Part shown: positions 1-7,117 of the stretch, piece by piece
Layout of the letters: each line of letters begins with the position of its first letter
Numbering within the stretch: position 1 is the stretch's first letter
NCBI GenBank assembly: GCA_030831375.1
Contig: JAURLF010000024.1
Location: forward strand, 1 to 12,497
Length of the DNA stretch: 12,497 nt
Direction of reading: 5' to 3'
Origin: Gaiellales bacterium
GTDB taxonomy: Bacteria; Actinomycetota; Thermoleophilia; Gaiellales; F1-60-MAGs149
Notes under the pieces: model-generated
The model's input: the letters and a program-made list of their open reading frames with translations, nothing else
What the model was told of the DNA's origin: nothing
Databases searched by the model: none
Position numbers and translations under genes: made by a program

Positions 1-397
1 CGAGCGCCTCGTCCATGCGCGTGATCCGGTGCGCCCGCTCGAGGCCGGGGATCGGCAGCTGGCGCGGCGCGCAGCCCGTGGCGAGGACGAGCGCGTCCCA
101 GGCGAGGCTCGTGCCGTCCGACAGGGTCGCGGTCCGGGCCGCCGGGTCGACGGCCTCGACGCGCGTCCCGAGCCGCAGGTCGATGCGGTCGTCTGCGTAC
201 GCCTGGGGCGCGGGCTTGACGACCTTGTCCATGTCGGCAGTGCCGACAATGACGGACTTGGAGAGCGGCGGGCGGTCGTACGGGTGCGTCGCCTCGTCGC
301 CGACGAGGACGATCTCGCCGTCCCAGCCGACGCGGCGCAGGGTCAGGGCGCAGGCGCGTCCTGCCATGCCGGCGCCCGCGATCAGGACGATGCCCAC
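1..397 (-). CDS. FAD-dependent ferredoxin reductase, N-terminal part (cut by window edge)
   Basis: The visible 132 residues are the N-terminal FAD-binding half of a pyridine nucleotide-disulfide-type oxidoreductase of the ferredoxin/rubredoxin reductase kind. A Rossmann dinucleotide motif GAGMAG lies at residues 8-13, the YDRPPLSK block typical of ferredoxin reductases of oxygenase systems at 40-47, and the ATG motif (LVLATG) at 103-108. Such flavoproteins pass electrons from NAD(P)H to a [2Fe-2S] ferredoxin. The adjacent upstream gene encodes a Rieske ferredoxin, ending 10 bases before this GTG start, so the two are very likely partners in one transcript. GTG at 397 is chosen because it puts the Rossmann glycines close to the N-terminus and follows a GAGG-like ribosome binding site. 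The NAD-binding domain and C-terminus lie beyond the left edge, so the substrate system cannot be determined. Confidence 0.88.
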   Translation of the reverse strand, partial: MGIVLIAGAGMAGRACALTLRRVGWDGEIVLVGDEATHPYDRPPLSKSVIVGTADMDKVVKPAPQAYADDRIDLRLGTRVEAVDPAARTATLSDGTSLAWDALVLATGCAPRQLPIPGLERAHRITRMDEAL

Positions 398-407
398 CCT
401 GCCTCGC

Positions 408-719
408 CTAGACGTCGACGAGGACGTCGTCGCCGTCGACCGTGACCGCGTAGACCTGCACGGGCTCGGTCGCGGGCGGGCAGTCGGGCGCGCCCGTCTC
501 GACGTTGAACGCGGAGCCGTGCAGCGGGCACTCGACGGCCATGTCGTCCGCGAGGAAATCGCCCTCCGACAGGGACGCCTCGGCGTGCGGGCAGTCGTCG
601 CAGATCGCGTGCACCCGGTCGCCGACCCGGACCACGCAGAGCGCGGTGCCGTCAGCCTCCACGCGGGTGAGCTCGCCCTCGGGGAAGTCGCCGAGCGTGC
701 CGATCGAGACCTGGGCCAT
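408..719 (-). CDS. Rieske [2Fe-2S] ferredoxin
   Basis: This is a 103-residue soluble Rieske protein. The cluster ligands are visible as C43-x-H45 and C64-x-x-H67, the two-His two-Cys pattern that binds a [2Fe-2S] centre. There is no membrane segment or signal peptide, so it is a cytoplasmic ferredoxin rather than a bc1-type Rieske subunit. Small Rieske proteins of this length either carry electrons to ring-hydroxylating oxygenases or resemble the NirD small subunit of nitrite reductase. The neighbouring flavoprotein reductase, and the absence of NirB-like sequence, favour the ferredoxin role. It starts 44 bases after purQ with a good GAAAGGA ribosome binding site 8 bases before ATG. It may therefore be co-transcribed with the purine genes, although no oxygenase component is in view. 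Confidence 0.9.
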   Translation of the reverse strand: MAQVSIGTLGDFPEGELTRVEADGTALCVVRVGDRVHAICDDCPHAEASLSEGDFLADDMAVECPLHGSAFNVETGAPDCPPATEPVQVYAVTVDGDDVLVDV

Positions 720-763
720 TGGGGGTGTCCTTTCGTGCCGTCGTGCGGGTGCCGGGGTGAAGA

Positions 764-1417
764 CTAGGCGGCCGCGAGCCGTCCGACGAGCAGCCGCCCG
801 TCGATCGACCCGAGCAGCGGGTCGACGGCGTGCTCGGGGTGCGGCATCAGGCCGCAGACGTTGCCGGCCGCGTTGGTGACGCAGGCGATGCGGTCCGTGG
901 CGCCGTTGACCTCCTCGGCGTAGCGCAACAGGATCTGGCCGTTCGCCTCGAGCTCCGCCAGGCCCTCCTCAGGGTGGTACCAGGCGCCGTCGCCGTGCTT
1001 GACCGGCACCGTGATCGACGAGCCGACGGGGCGGTCGCCGATCCACGGCGACTCGGCCTGGACGACGAGGTCGACGTCGCGGCAGATGAAGCGGCGCGTG
1101 TGGTTCGGGGTCAGGACGCCGGGCAGGAGCCCCGCCTCGCAGAGGATCTGGAAGCCGTTGCAGATGCCGAGCACGGGCCCGCCCTGCGCGGCGAAGTCGG
1201 CGACGGCGGCCATGATCGGCGTGAAGCGGGCGAGCGCGCCGCAGCGCAGGTGGTCGCCGTACGAGAAGCCGCCGGGCAGGAGCACCGCATCGACGCCCTG
1301 GAGGTCCGCCGTGCCGTGCCAGAGGGGCACGGCCTCGCCGCCGACGACCTCGACGGCCCGCTGGGCGTCGCGGTCGTCGAGCGACCCGAGGAACGTGATC
1401 ACGCCGACCCTAGCCAA
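764..1417 (-). CDS. purQ: Phosphoribosylformylglycinamidine synthase, glutaminase subunit PurQ
   Basis: PurQ releases ammonia from glutamine for PurL, which converts FGAR to FGAM in the fourth step of de novo purine synthesis. The 217-residue protein is a class I glutamine amidotransferase. The nucleophile is C86 in GICNGFQIL and the His-Glu pair is H193/E195 in MPHPEHA. The LPGGFSYGDHLRCGA block at 47-61 is characteristic of PurQ. The start is TTG at 1417, which yields the family N-terminus (MARVGVITFLGS) and follows GAGG; it overlaps the purS stop by 8 bases. The separate small PurQ plus PurS imply a small, three-subunit-type PurL, but purL is not next to it here: a Rieske ferredoxin follows. 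Confidence 0.97.
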   Translation of the reverse strand: MARVGVITFLGSLDDRDAQRAVEVVGGEAVPLWHGTADLQGVDAVLLPGGFSYGDHLRCGALARFTPIMAAVADFAAQGGPVLGICNGFQILCEAGLLPGVLTPNHTRRFICRDVDLVVQAESPWIGDRPVGSSITVPVKHGDGAWYHPEEGLAELEANGQILLRYAEEVNGATDRIACVTNAAGNVCGLMPHPEHAVDPLLGSIDGRLLVGRLAAA

Positions 1418-1646
1418 CGACGACCTCGTACCCCTCGATCAGCTCGTTGGCGAGGACGCGCCCGGCGGTCTCGCGGGCCACGCGCTCGGCCTCCGCGGCG
1501 TCGTCGGTGTCGACCTCGAGGTCGAAGATCTTGCCGGCGCTGACCTCCGAGACGGGGTAGCCGAGCCCGGCGAGCGACCCCCGGATCGCCTCGCCCTGGG
1601 GATCGCGGATCCCCACCTTGGGCCGCACGAGCACGGTCACCCTCAT
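1410..1646 (-). CDS. purS: Phosphoribosylformylglycinamidine synthase subunit PurS
   Basis: PurS is the small structural subunit that joins PurQ to PurL so ammonia can pass between them. This protein is 78 residues, the usual size. It shows the family pattern MRVTVLVRPK at the N-terminus, then DPQGEAI with GYPVSEVSAGKIFDLEVD, the alpha-beta fold of PurS. Its ATG overlaps the purC stop in an ATGA tetramer and its own stop lies inside purQ, so purC, purS and purQ should be translated in a coupled, roughly matched way. Its presence as a separate gene excludes the large proteobacterial-type PurL for this organism. Confidence 0.95.
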   Translation of the reverse strand: MRVTVLVRPKVGIRDPQGEAIRGSLAGLGYPVSEVSAGKIFDLEVDTDDAAEAERVARETAGRVLANELIEGYEVVVG

Positions 1647-2548
1647 GCCTCAACCTCCATCCTGCGCAGGTAGTCGTCGAACGTCGAATCGGTCAGGGCC
1701 TCGTAGGCCTCCACGTAGCGGGCGCGCGTGCCCGCCACCACGTCGGGCGGCAGCTCGGGGCCCGGCGGCGTCTTGGCCCAGTCGAGCGTCTCCAGGTAGT
1801 CGCGCACGTACTGCTTGTCGTAGGAGGGCGGCGAGATGCCCGTGCGGTAGCCGTCCACGGGCCACCAGCGCGACGAGTCGGGCGTCAGCACCTCGTCGCC
1901 GAGGACGAGCCGGCCGTCGGGGTCCCAGCCGAACTCGAACTTCGTGTCGGCGAGGATGATGCCGCGCTCGCGCGCGTGCGCGGCGGCGTGCCGGTAGAGC
2001 GCGATCGAGGCGCGCTCGGCCTCCGCGTAGGCCTCCGCGCCGATCAGGTCGCGGGCGCGCTCGACGGTGATGTTCTCGTCGTGGTCGCCGACGTCGGCCT
2101 TCGTGGCGGGCGTGAAGATCGGCTCGGGCAGCTCGGCGGCCTCGTCGAGGCCGACCGGCAGCGCGTGCCCGCAGACGGCGCCGGTGGCGCGGTAGTCCTT
2201 CCAGCCCGAGCCCGCCAGGTAGCCGCGCACGACGCACTCGATCGGCAGCATCTCGAGCCGCTGGCAGAGCATCGCCCGTCCGCGCAGCTCGGGGGCCGAG
2301 GCCTCGGGCGGCAGCTCGCCCGGCCAGGCGCCCTGGAGGTGGTTCGGCACAATCCCGCGCGTCGCCTCGAGCCAGAACAGGGTCATGCCGGTCAGGACGC
2401 GGCCCTTGTCGGGGATCGGGTTCGGCATCACGACGTCGAAGGCGCTGATCCGGTCGCTCGCGACGAGCAGGAGCCCGTCGGAGCCGAGGTCGTAGATCTC
2501 GCGGACCTTGCCGCGCCCGATCAGGCGGTCCTCGAGGCCGGCGCTCAT
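1643..2548 (-). CDS. purC: Phosphoribosylaminoimidazole-succinocarboxamide synthase
   Basis: SAICAR synthetase joins CAIR and aspartate with ATP in de novo purine synthesis. The 301-residue protein shows the N-terminal nucleotide-binding GKVREIYDL (13-21) and DRISAFDVVM (32-41). Both family signatures are present: LPIECVVRGYLAGS (101-114) and ADTKFEFG (200-207), followed by DEVLTPDSSR (218-227). It is longer than the roughly 240-residue proteobacterial form and matches the approximately 300-residue form known from actinobacteria. ATG at 2548 overlaps the purB stop as ATGA, and its own stop overlaps purS in the same way. PurC makes the substrate of PurB, which is encoded just upstream. Confidence 0.97.
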   Translation of the reverse strand: MSAGLEDRLIGRGKVREIYDLGSDGLLLVASDRISAFDVVMPNPIPDKGRVLTGMTLFWLEATRGIVPNHLQGAWPGELPPEASAPELRGRAMLCQRLEMLPIECVVRGYLAGSGWKDYRATGAVCGHALPVGLDEAAELPEPIFTPATKADVGDHDENITVERARDLIGAEAYAEAERASIALYRHAAAHARERGIILADTKFEFGWDPDGRLVLGDEVLTPDSSRWWPVDGYRTGISPPSYDKQYVRDYLETLDWAKTPPGPELPPDVVAGTRARYVEAYEALTDSTFDDYLRRMEVEA

Positions 2549-3834
2549 GCGGGCAGCCGCCCGAACGGGATCTCGGCGCGGGCCAGCACCTCGTCGAGCG
2601 AGAAGGCGCTCTCGATCACCGCGGCGTCGAGGCCCTGCGCATCGGGGTCGGCGAGGACGAGGTCGCGCAGGTGCTCCCCCGTCTCCCAGGCCTGCAGGGC
2701 GTTGCGCTGCACGACCTGGTAGGCGTCCTCACGGCTGAGGCCGGCCTCGACGAGGGCCAGCAGCACGCGGCCCGAGAACGGCAGGCCCTGCGAGGCGTCG
2801 AGGTTGTGCCGCATGCGCTCCGCGCGCACGACCATCCCCTCCACCACCCACGTGAACTTCGCGAGCATGTAGTCGAGCAGGATCGACGAGTCGGCGAGCA
2901 CGACGCGCTCGGCCGACGAGTGCGAGATGTCGCGCTCGTGCCAGAGCGGCACGTCCTCGAGGCCGACGACGGCGTTGCCGCGCAGGACGCGGGCGAGCCC
3001 GGAGATCCGCTCGCAGGTGATCGGGTTCTTCTTGTGCGGCATCGCCGACGAGCCCTTCTGGCCCTTCCCGAACGGCTCCTCTGCCTCGCGCACCTCGCTG
3101 CGCTGCAGGTGCCGCAGCTCCGTCGCGAAGCGGTCGAGCGACGAGCCCGTGATCGCGATCGCCGCCAGGAACTCGGCGTGGCGATCGCGCGCGACGACCT
3201 GCGTGGAGGCCGGCTCGACGTCGAGGCCGAGCGCGCCGAGCACCTGCTCCTCGACGCGCGGGTCGATGTTGCCGTAGGCGCCGACGGCGCCGGACAGCTT
3301 GCCGACGCAGACGCCGTCGACGGCGCGCGCCAGGCGCGCGTGGGCGCGGTCGAGCTCGAAGACCCAGCCGAGCAGCTTCAGCCCGAACGTCGTCGGCTCG
3401 GCGTGCACCCCGTGGGTGCGGCCCATGCAGGGCGTCGCGCGGTGCTCGAGGGCCCGGGCCAGCACGGCCGCCCGCGCCGCCTCGACGCCGCGCAGGAGGA
3501 TCGCGCCCGCGTCGCGCAGCTGCAGGGCGAGGCCCGTGTCGACCACGTCCGACGAGGTCAGGCCGTAGTGGAACCAGCGCGCCGGCTCCCCGACCTGTTC
3601 CGCGACCGTCTCCGTGAAGGCGATCACGTCGTGGTGGGTGCGCTCCTCGATCTCCTTCGCCCGGGCCACGTCGACCGCCGCCTTGGCGCGGATCGCGGCG
3701 ACGTCCTCCGCCGGCACGACGCCAATCGCGGCGTGCGCGTCGAGGGCGGCGAGCTCGACCTCCAGCCATGCGCCGAGGCGGCGCTCGTCCGTCCAGACGG
3801 CGCCCATCTCCGGTCGCGTGTAGCGGGCGATCAC
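2545..3834 (-). CDS. purB: Adenylosuccinate lyase
   Basis: PurB cleaves fumarate from SAICAR and from adenylosuccinate, so it serves both IMP synthesis and AMP synthesis; it works as a homotetramer. The 429-residue protein carries TSSDVVDT (93-100), the general acid/base region RTHGVHAEPTTFG (139-151, H141), THHD at 66-69, and the fumarase/lyase flexible-loop signature GSSAMPHKKNP (261-271) with the catalytic serine. The GTG start at 3834 is supported by the family opening M-I-x-R-Y-T-R-P-E-M. There is no convincing Shine-Dalgarno before it. Instead a TAGGCT hexamer lies 7 bases upstream, suggesting leaderless initiation from its own promoter after the toxin-antitoxin pair. Confidence 0.97.
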   Translation of the reverse strand: MIARYTRPEMGAVWTDERRLGAWLEVELAALDAHAAIGVVPAEDVAAIRAKAAVDVARAKEIEERTHHDVIAFTETVAEQVGEPARWFHYGLTSSDVVDTGLALQLRDAGAILLRGVEAARAAVLARALEHRATPCMGRTHGVHAEPTTFGLKLLGWVFELDRAHARLARAVDGVCVGKLSGAVGAYGNIDPRVEEQVLGALGLDVEPASTQVVARDRHAEFLAAIAITGSSLDRFATELRHLQRSEVREAEEPFGKGQKGSSAMPHKKNPITCERISGLARVLRGNAVVGLEDVPLWHERDISHSSAERVVLADSSILLDYMLAKFTWVVEGMVVRAERMRHNLDASQGLPFSGRVLLALVEAGLSREDAYQVVQRNALQAWETGEHLRDLVLADPDAQGLDAAVIESAFSLDEVLARAEIPFGRLPA

Positions 3835-3841
3835 CTGACCC

Positions 3842-3847
3842 AGCCTA
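3842..3847 (-). promoter_or_regulatory. Candidate -10 element for purB (leaderless)
   Basis: TAGGCT on the minus strand, followed by 7 bases and the purB GTG. This spacing would put the transcript start at or next to the start codon. The purB start lacks a good ribosome binding site, which fits. No recognisable -35 element is seen, so this is an inference from position and hexamer only. Confidence 0.4.
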
Positions 3848-3883
3848 GTCAGGGAGCCGGATGGCGGGGCCAGGAGGGCCCGC

Positions 3884-4300
3884 TCAGAGGCTGCCGCGCG
3901 GCCGCACCCAGCGCGTCTCCTGGCCGGTGACGGCGGCGATCCGGTCGTAGTCCGCGTCGTAGTGGAGGACGGGGATGCCGGCGAGCTCGGCGGCGGCCGC
4001 GATCAGGAGGTCGGGATGGGAGACCTGCCGCTGATGCGCGCCGCCCCGTGCGGCGAGGAGGCCGTAGACGTCGAGCGCGCGCTCCCGGACCGCAGCGGTG
4101 ATGCCGACCGTGGGATAGCCCTCGAATCGCAGGCGAATGCGGTCGAACTCGGGTCCGTTTCGAGCTGAGTATAGCAGTTCGAAGACGACCGGCGGGCAGG
4201 TCGCCAGGCGGTTCCGCACGGCCATGGCGCGAAGCTCGTCCAGGATCGGCCGCGTGCGGAACGACCAGACCCATACGGAGGTGTCGACCATCGCGATCAC
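3884..4300 (-). CDS. VapC-type PIN-domain toxin (ribonuclease)
   Basis: A 138-residue PIN-domain protein, the fold of VapC toxins that cleave specific RNAs using a Mg2+ site of four acidic residues. The expected acids are present: D6 in MVDTSVW, E41 in VFELLYSA, D97 in HPDLLIAAAAE, and D115/D119 in LHYDADYDR. It begins with GTG overlapping the stop of the preceding small gene as GTGA, the normal antitoxin-toxin coupling; an internal ATG (residue 4) is an alternative start. Codons such as CTA, TCA, CGA, GGA, ATT and TAT cluster near 4100-4190, unlike the purine genes on either side. This suggests horizontal arrival between purD and purB. The active site looks intact. The RNA target cannot be predicted. 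Confidence 0.88.
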   Translation of the reverse strand: MIAMVDTSVWVWSFRTRPILDELRAMAVRNRLATCPPVVFELLYSARNGPEFDRIRLRFEGYPTVGITAAVRERALDVYGLLAARGGAHQRQVSHPDLLIAAAAELAGIPVLHYDADYDRIAAVTGQETRWVRPRGSL

Positions 4301-4431
4301 GGAAAACGCGGCTTCCGGATCTCCGTGAGCATCTCGGGCGTCAAGTCGAAGTCGTGGTCGAGGAGCTGAAGGCGGTGTAGCAGGCTCACGTACTCCTCCA
4401 GCGCCCCGTTGATCGCCTCGGTCATCGCCAT
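4297..4431 (-). CDS. Short VapB-like antitoxin, apparently lacking the N-terminal DNA-binding half
   Basis: This 44-residue ORF directly precedes and overlaps the PIN toxin by GTGA, the antitoxin position. Its sequence MTEAINGALEEYV resembles the second helix of ribbon-helix-helix VapB antitoxins (pattern T-x-A-x-N-x-A-L-x-E-Y-V). It is followed by a tail DHDFDLTPEML-EIRKPRFP of the toxin-wrapping kind. The beta strand and first helix that normally make the DNA-binding fold are missing. The frame stays open up to a GTG at 4494, but those 21 extra residues (rich in Cys, His, Pro, Ser) do not look like that domain, and neither do the other two frames there. The start chosen is ATG 4431, about 5 bases after GAGG; ATG 4425 is also possible. 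It uses CTA, CTT, TTG, CGT and TTT codons, like its toxin. Confidence 0.68.
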   Translation of the reverse strand: MAMTEAINGALEEYVSLLHRLQLLDHDFDLTPEMLTEIRKPRFP

Positions 4432-4497
4432 CGCCCCCTCAGGGTGCGCGATCGCCGTGCACCCGGGGCTCGCGGAATGGCACGGGGAGCGCACGGT

Positions 4498-4530
4498 CGT
4501 ATGAACGAATCAAACGGATCCGTTCATACG
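4498..4530. repeat. 10-bp perfect inverted repeat between purD and the antitoxin gene
   Basis: CGTATGAACG (4498-4507) and CGTTCATACG (4521-4530) are exact reverse complements with a 13-base spacer. The spacer and right arm also contain a 12-base palindrome, AACGGATCCGTT (4513-4524), so two symmetric structures overlap. The stretch is strikingly AT-richer than its surroundings. It lies 17 bases past the purD stop and just upstream of the antitoxin gene. It could be the operator/promoter of the toxin-antitoxin pair, or a hairpin ending the purD transcript. No U-run follows on the minus strand, so an intrinsic terminator is less likely. Confidence 0.7.
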
Positions 4531-4547
4531 GGAGACGGGATGCGCCG

Positions 4548-5813
4548 TCAGCCCTGCGAATCCGAGCCGATGTCGCCACGCCGCTGCAGGCCGTCGAAGG
4601 CGATCTTGGCGGCGGCCGCGTAGGCCGCGTCGATCGCGGCGTCGCGGTCGGCCCCGCGCGCCGTCACGGCGAGGACGCGCCCACCGGCGGTCACGAGCGC
4701 GCCGTCCTGGACGGCGGTGCCCGCGTGGAAGACGATCGCGTCGCGGACGGCACCCGCCTCGGGGACGCCCGTGATCGGGACGCCGCTCTCCGACGAGGCC
4801 GGGTAGCCCCGCGAGGCGAGCACGACGGTGACGGCGCTGCCCGGGATCGTCGCGATCTCGCGCTCCTCGAGCTCGCCGGTCGCGCAGGCATGCAGCCACG
4901 GCAAGAGGTCCTCGCCGAGCCGCGGCAGGACGGCCTCCGTCTCGGGGTCGCCGAAGCGCACGTTGAACTCGAGGACGCGCGGGCCGGTCCGGGTCAGCAT
5001 CAGGCCCGCGTAGAGGCAGCCCGAGAAGCGCACGCCGCGGTGCATCAGCTCGCGCAGGATCGGCTTGTGCACGGTCTCGACGATCGCGCGCGCCTCCTCG
5101 TCCGTGACGCCCGGAGCGGGCGAGATCGCGCCCATGCCGCCCGTGTTCGGGCCGGTGCCGCCCTCGCCGATCCGCTTGTAGTCGCGCGCCGACGGCAGGG
5201 CGACGGCGCGCTCGCCGTCGCACAGCGCGAGCACGGACAGCTCGGGGCCCTCCATCCGCTCCTCGACCACGAGCACCCGGCCCGCGTCGCCGAGCGAGCC
5301 GCCGAGCAGCTCCGCGGCGGCGGCCTCCGCCTCGGCCGCGTCGTCGCAGACGATCACGCCCTTGCCGGCCGCCAGACCGTCGGCCTTGACCACGCAGCGG
5401 CCGTCGAGGCGCTGGATCGCGATCCGCGCGCCGGCCAGGTCCGTGACGGTGAAGGCCTCGGCGGTGTCGACGCCGGCGGCCTCGAGCAGCTGCTTCGTGA
5501 ACGCCTTCGAGCCCTCCACCTTCGCGGCGGCCGCGCTCGGCCCGAAGACGGGGATCCCGATCCGGCGCAGCTCGTCGGCGAGGCCCGCCACCAGCGGCGC
5601 CTCCGGCCCGACGACGACGAGGTCGGCGTCGATGTCCCGGGCGAGCGCGACGAGGCCGTCGACGTCGTCGGCCTTGACCGGGTGGCAGGTGGCGATCAGC
5701 GCGATGCCCGGGTTGCCGGGCGCCGCGTGCAGCTCGGAGCAGCGCGGGCTCGCGTGGATCACGGACGCGAGCGCGTGCTCGCGTCCGCCCGATCCGACGA
5801 CGAGGACCCTCAC
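4548..5813 (-). CDS. purD: Phosphoribosylamine--glycine ligase (GAR synthetase)
   Basis: PurD joins phosphoribosylamine and glycine with ATP, the second step of de novo purine synthesis. The 421-residue product has the usual family length. The N-terminal VGSGGREHAL block is at 6-15, the ATP-grasp VVKADGLAAGKGV at 141-153, GPNTGGMGA at 221-229, and the metal-binding LEFNVRFGDPETE at 281-293. The reading frame stays open far upstream through purA and dnaB, but that is a shadow of high GC. The real start is GTG at 5813, overlapping the purA stop as GTGA and giving the family N-terminus MRVLVVGSGG. Translational coupling to purA is therefore expected. Confidence 0.97.
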   Translation of the reverse strand: MRVLVVGSGGREHALASVIHASPRCSELHAAPGNPGIALIATCHPVKADDVDGLVALARDIDADLVVVGPEAPLVAGLADELRRIGIPVFGPSAAAAKVEGSKAFTKQLLEAAGVDTAEAFTVTDLAGARIAIQRLDGRCVVKADGLAAGKGVIVCDDAAEAEAAAAELLGGSLGDAGRVLVVEERMEGPELSVLALCDGERAVALPSARDYKRIGEGGTGPNTGGMGAISPAPGVTDEEARAIVETVHKPILRELMHRGVRFSGCLYAGLMLTRTGPRVLEFNVRFGDPETEAVLPRLGEDLLPWLHACATGELEEREIATIPGSAVTVVLASRGYPASSESGVPITGVPEAGAVRDAIVFHAGTAVQDGALVTAGGRVLAVTARGADRDAAIDAAYAAAAKIAFDGLQRRGDIGSDSQG

Positions 5814-7117
5814 CGCATGCCCCGCGCGACGGCCTCCATGCCGTGCGGCGCGAGCACCTGGTCGCGCCGCACCCCGACGCCGACGAGGGTGACGGGGATG
5901 CCGAGCTGCGCGGCGACCCAGTCGACGTAGTCGCGGGCGGCCTGCGGCAGCTGGTCCCACTCGGTCGCGTCGGAGATGTCGGAGCCCCAGCCGGGCAGCT
6001 CCTCCCAGACGGGCTCCGCGTGGTGGAAGTCCGACTGGTGCGCGGGGAACTCCTCCGAGACGGTGCCGTCGGGGAGGCGGTAGGCGACGCAGACCGGGAT
6101 CGTCTCGAACTCGCTGAGCACGTCCAGCTTCGTCAGCACGAGCTCCGTCATGCCGTTCAGGCGCACCGCGTAGCGCAGGCCGACGAGGTCGAGCCAGCCG
6201 CAGCGGCGCTCGCGGCCCGTCGTCGTCCCGAACTCCGCGCCGATGTCCCGGATGCGGGCGCCCCGCTCGGGGTCCGCCTCGCTCGGGAACGGCCCCGCCC
6301 CGACGCGCGTCAGGTAGGCCTTGGCGATGCCCATCACGCTGTCGATGCGGGTCGGGCCGATGCCGGTGCCGATGCAGGCGCCGCCGGCGATCGGGTTCGA
6401 CGACGTCACGAACGGGTAGGTGCCGTTGTCGAGATCGAGCAGGGTGCCCTGCGCGCCCTCGAAGAGCACGCGCTTGCCGTCCTTCAGCGCCTGGTCGATC
6501 AACAGCGACGTGTCGGCCGCGTACGGCTTGAGGCGGTCCGCGAGCGGCGCGAGCTCCTCGACGACCTTGTTCGGGTAGAGCGGGCCCTGGTCGCGGCCGC
6601 GCAGGATCTCGCGGTTGCGCACCGCGAGCGCCGCGGCGACCTTCTTCTGGAGGATGCCGAGATCGAACAGGTCCTGCACGCGGATGCCGACCCGCGACGC
6701 CTTGTCGGCGTAGGCGGGGCCGATGCCGCGCCGCGTCGTGCCGATCTGCAGCGACCCGAGCCGCACCTCGCTCTGCTGGTCGAGGATCCGGTGCCACGGC
6801 ATGATCACGTGCGCGTTCATCGAGATCCTCAGGCCCGCCGTCGAGCGGCCGCGCGCCTCGAGCGCGTCCAGCTCGCCGACCAGCACCTCCGGGTCGATCA
6901 CGACGCCGTTGCCGAGGATGCAGATCTTGCCCTCCTCGAGGATCCCGCTCGGCAGCAGGTGGAACTTGAACGTCTCGTCCCCGTGCACCACCGTGTGGCC
7001 CGCGTTGTTGCCGCCCTGGTAGCGCGCCACCATCTCGAAGCGCTCGGCCAGCAGGTCGACGACCTTGCCCTTGCCCTCGTCGCCCCACTGGGCCCCGACC
7101 ACCACTGCTCCGCCCAT
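5810..7117 (-). CDS. purA: Adenylosuccinate synthetase
   Basis: PurA condenses IMP and aspartate with GTP to adenylosuccinate, the first committed step to AMP; PurB, encoded further down the run, finishes it. The protein is 435 residues. It shows the GTP-binding loop QWGDEGKGK (10-18) with catalytic D13, H41 in NNAGHT, the IMP-binding GTTRRGIGPAYADK (126-139), QGTLLDLDNGTYPFVTSSN (223-241), and GRERRCGWLD (301-310). ATG at 7117 abuts the dnaB TAG with no spacing. The ribosome binding site is the GGGGGGA run inside the last dnaB codons. Close linkage to dnaB puts AMP synthesis in the same transcript as the replicative helicase. Confidence 0.98.
   Translation of the reverse strand: MGGAVVVGAQWGDEGKGKVVDLLAERFEMVARYQGGNNAGHTVVHGDETFKFHLLPSGILEEGKICILGNGVVIDPEVLVGELDALEARGRSTAGLRISMNAHVIMPWHRILDQQSEVRLGSLQIGTTRRGIGPAYADKASRVGIRVQDLFDLGILQKKVAAALAVRNREILRGRDQGPLYPNKVVEELAPLADRLKPYAADTSLLIDQALKDGKRVLFEGAQGTLLDLDNGTYPFVTSSNPIAGGACIGTGIGPTRIDSVMGIAKAYLTRVGAGPFPSEADPERGARIRDIGAEFGTTTGRERRCGWLDLVGLRYAVRLNGMTELVLTKLDVLSEFETIPVCVAYRLPDGTVSEEFPAHQSDFHHAEPVWEELPGWGSDISDATEWDQLPQAARDYVDWVAAQLGIPVTLVGVGVRRDQVLAPHGMEAVARGMR

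Noticed and set aside
3864..3885. Weak hairpin (GGGCC/GGCCC) after the PIN gene as a terminator
   Set aside because: The stem is about 5 bases without a following U-run in a C/G-rich stretch, so it is not distinguishable from background.
2671..3930. Plus-strand open frame of about 420 codons over purB
   Set aside because: Antisense shadow of purB with low-complexity composition and no recognisable motif.
3849..4274. Minus-strand open frame of 141 codons overlapping the PIN toxin
   Set aside because: It overlaps the PIN gene in another frame, is Arg/Pro-rich, and lacks any family resemblance.
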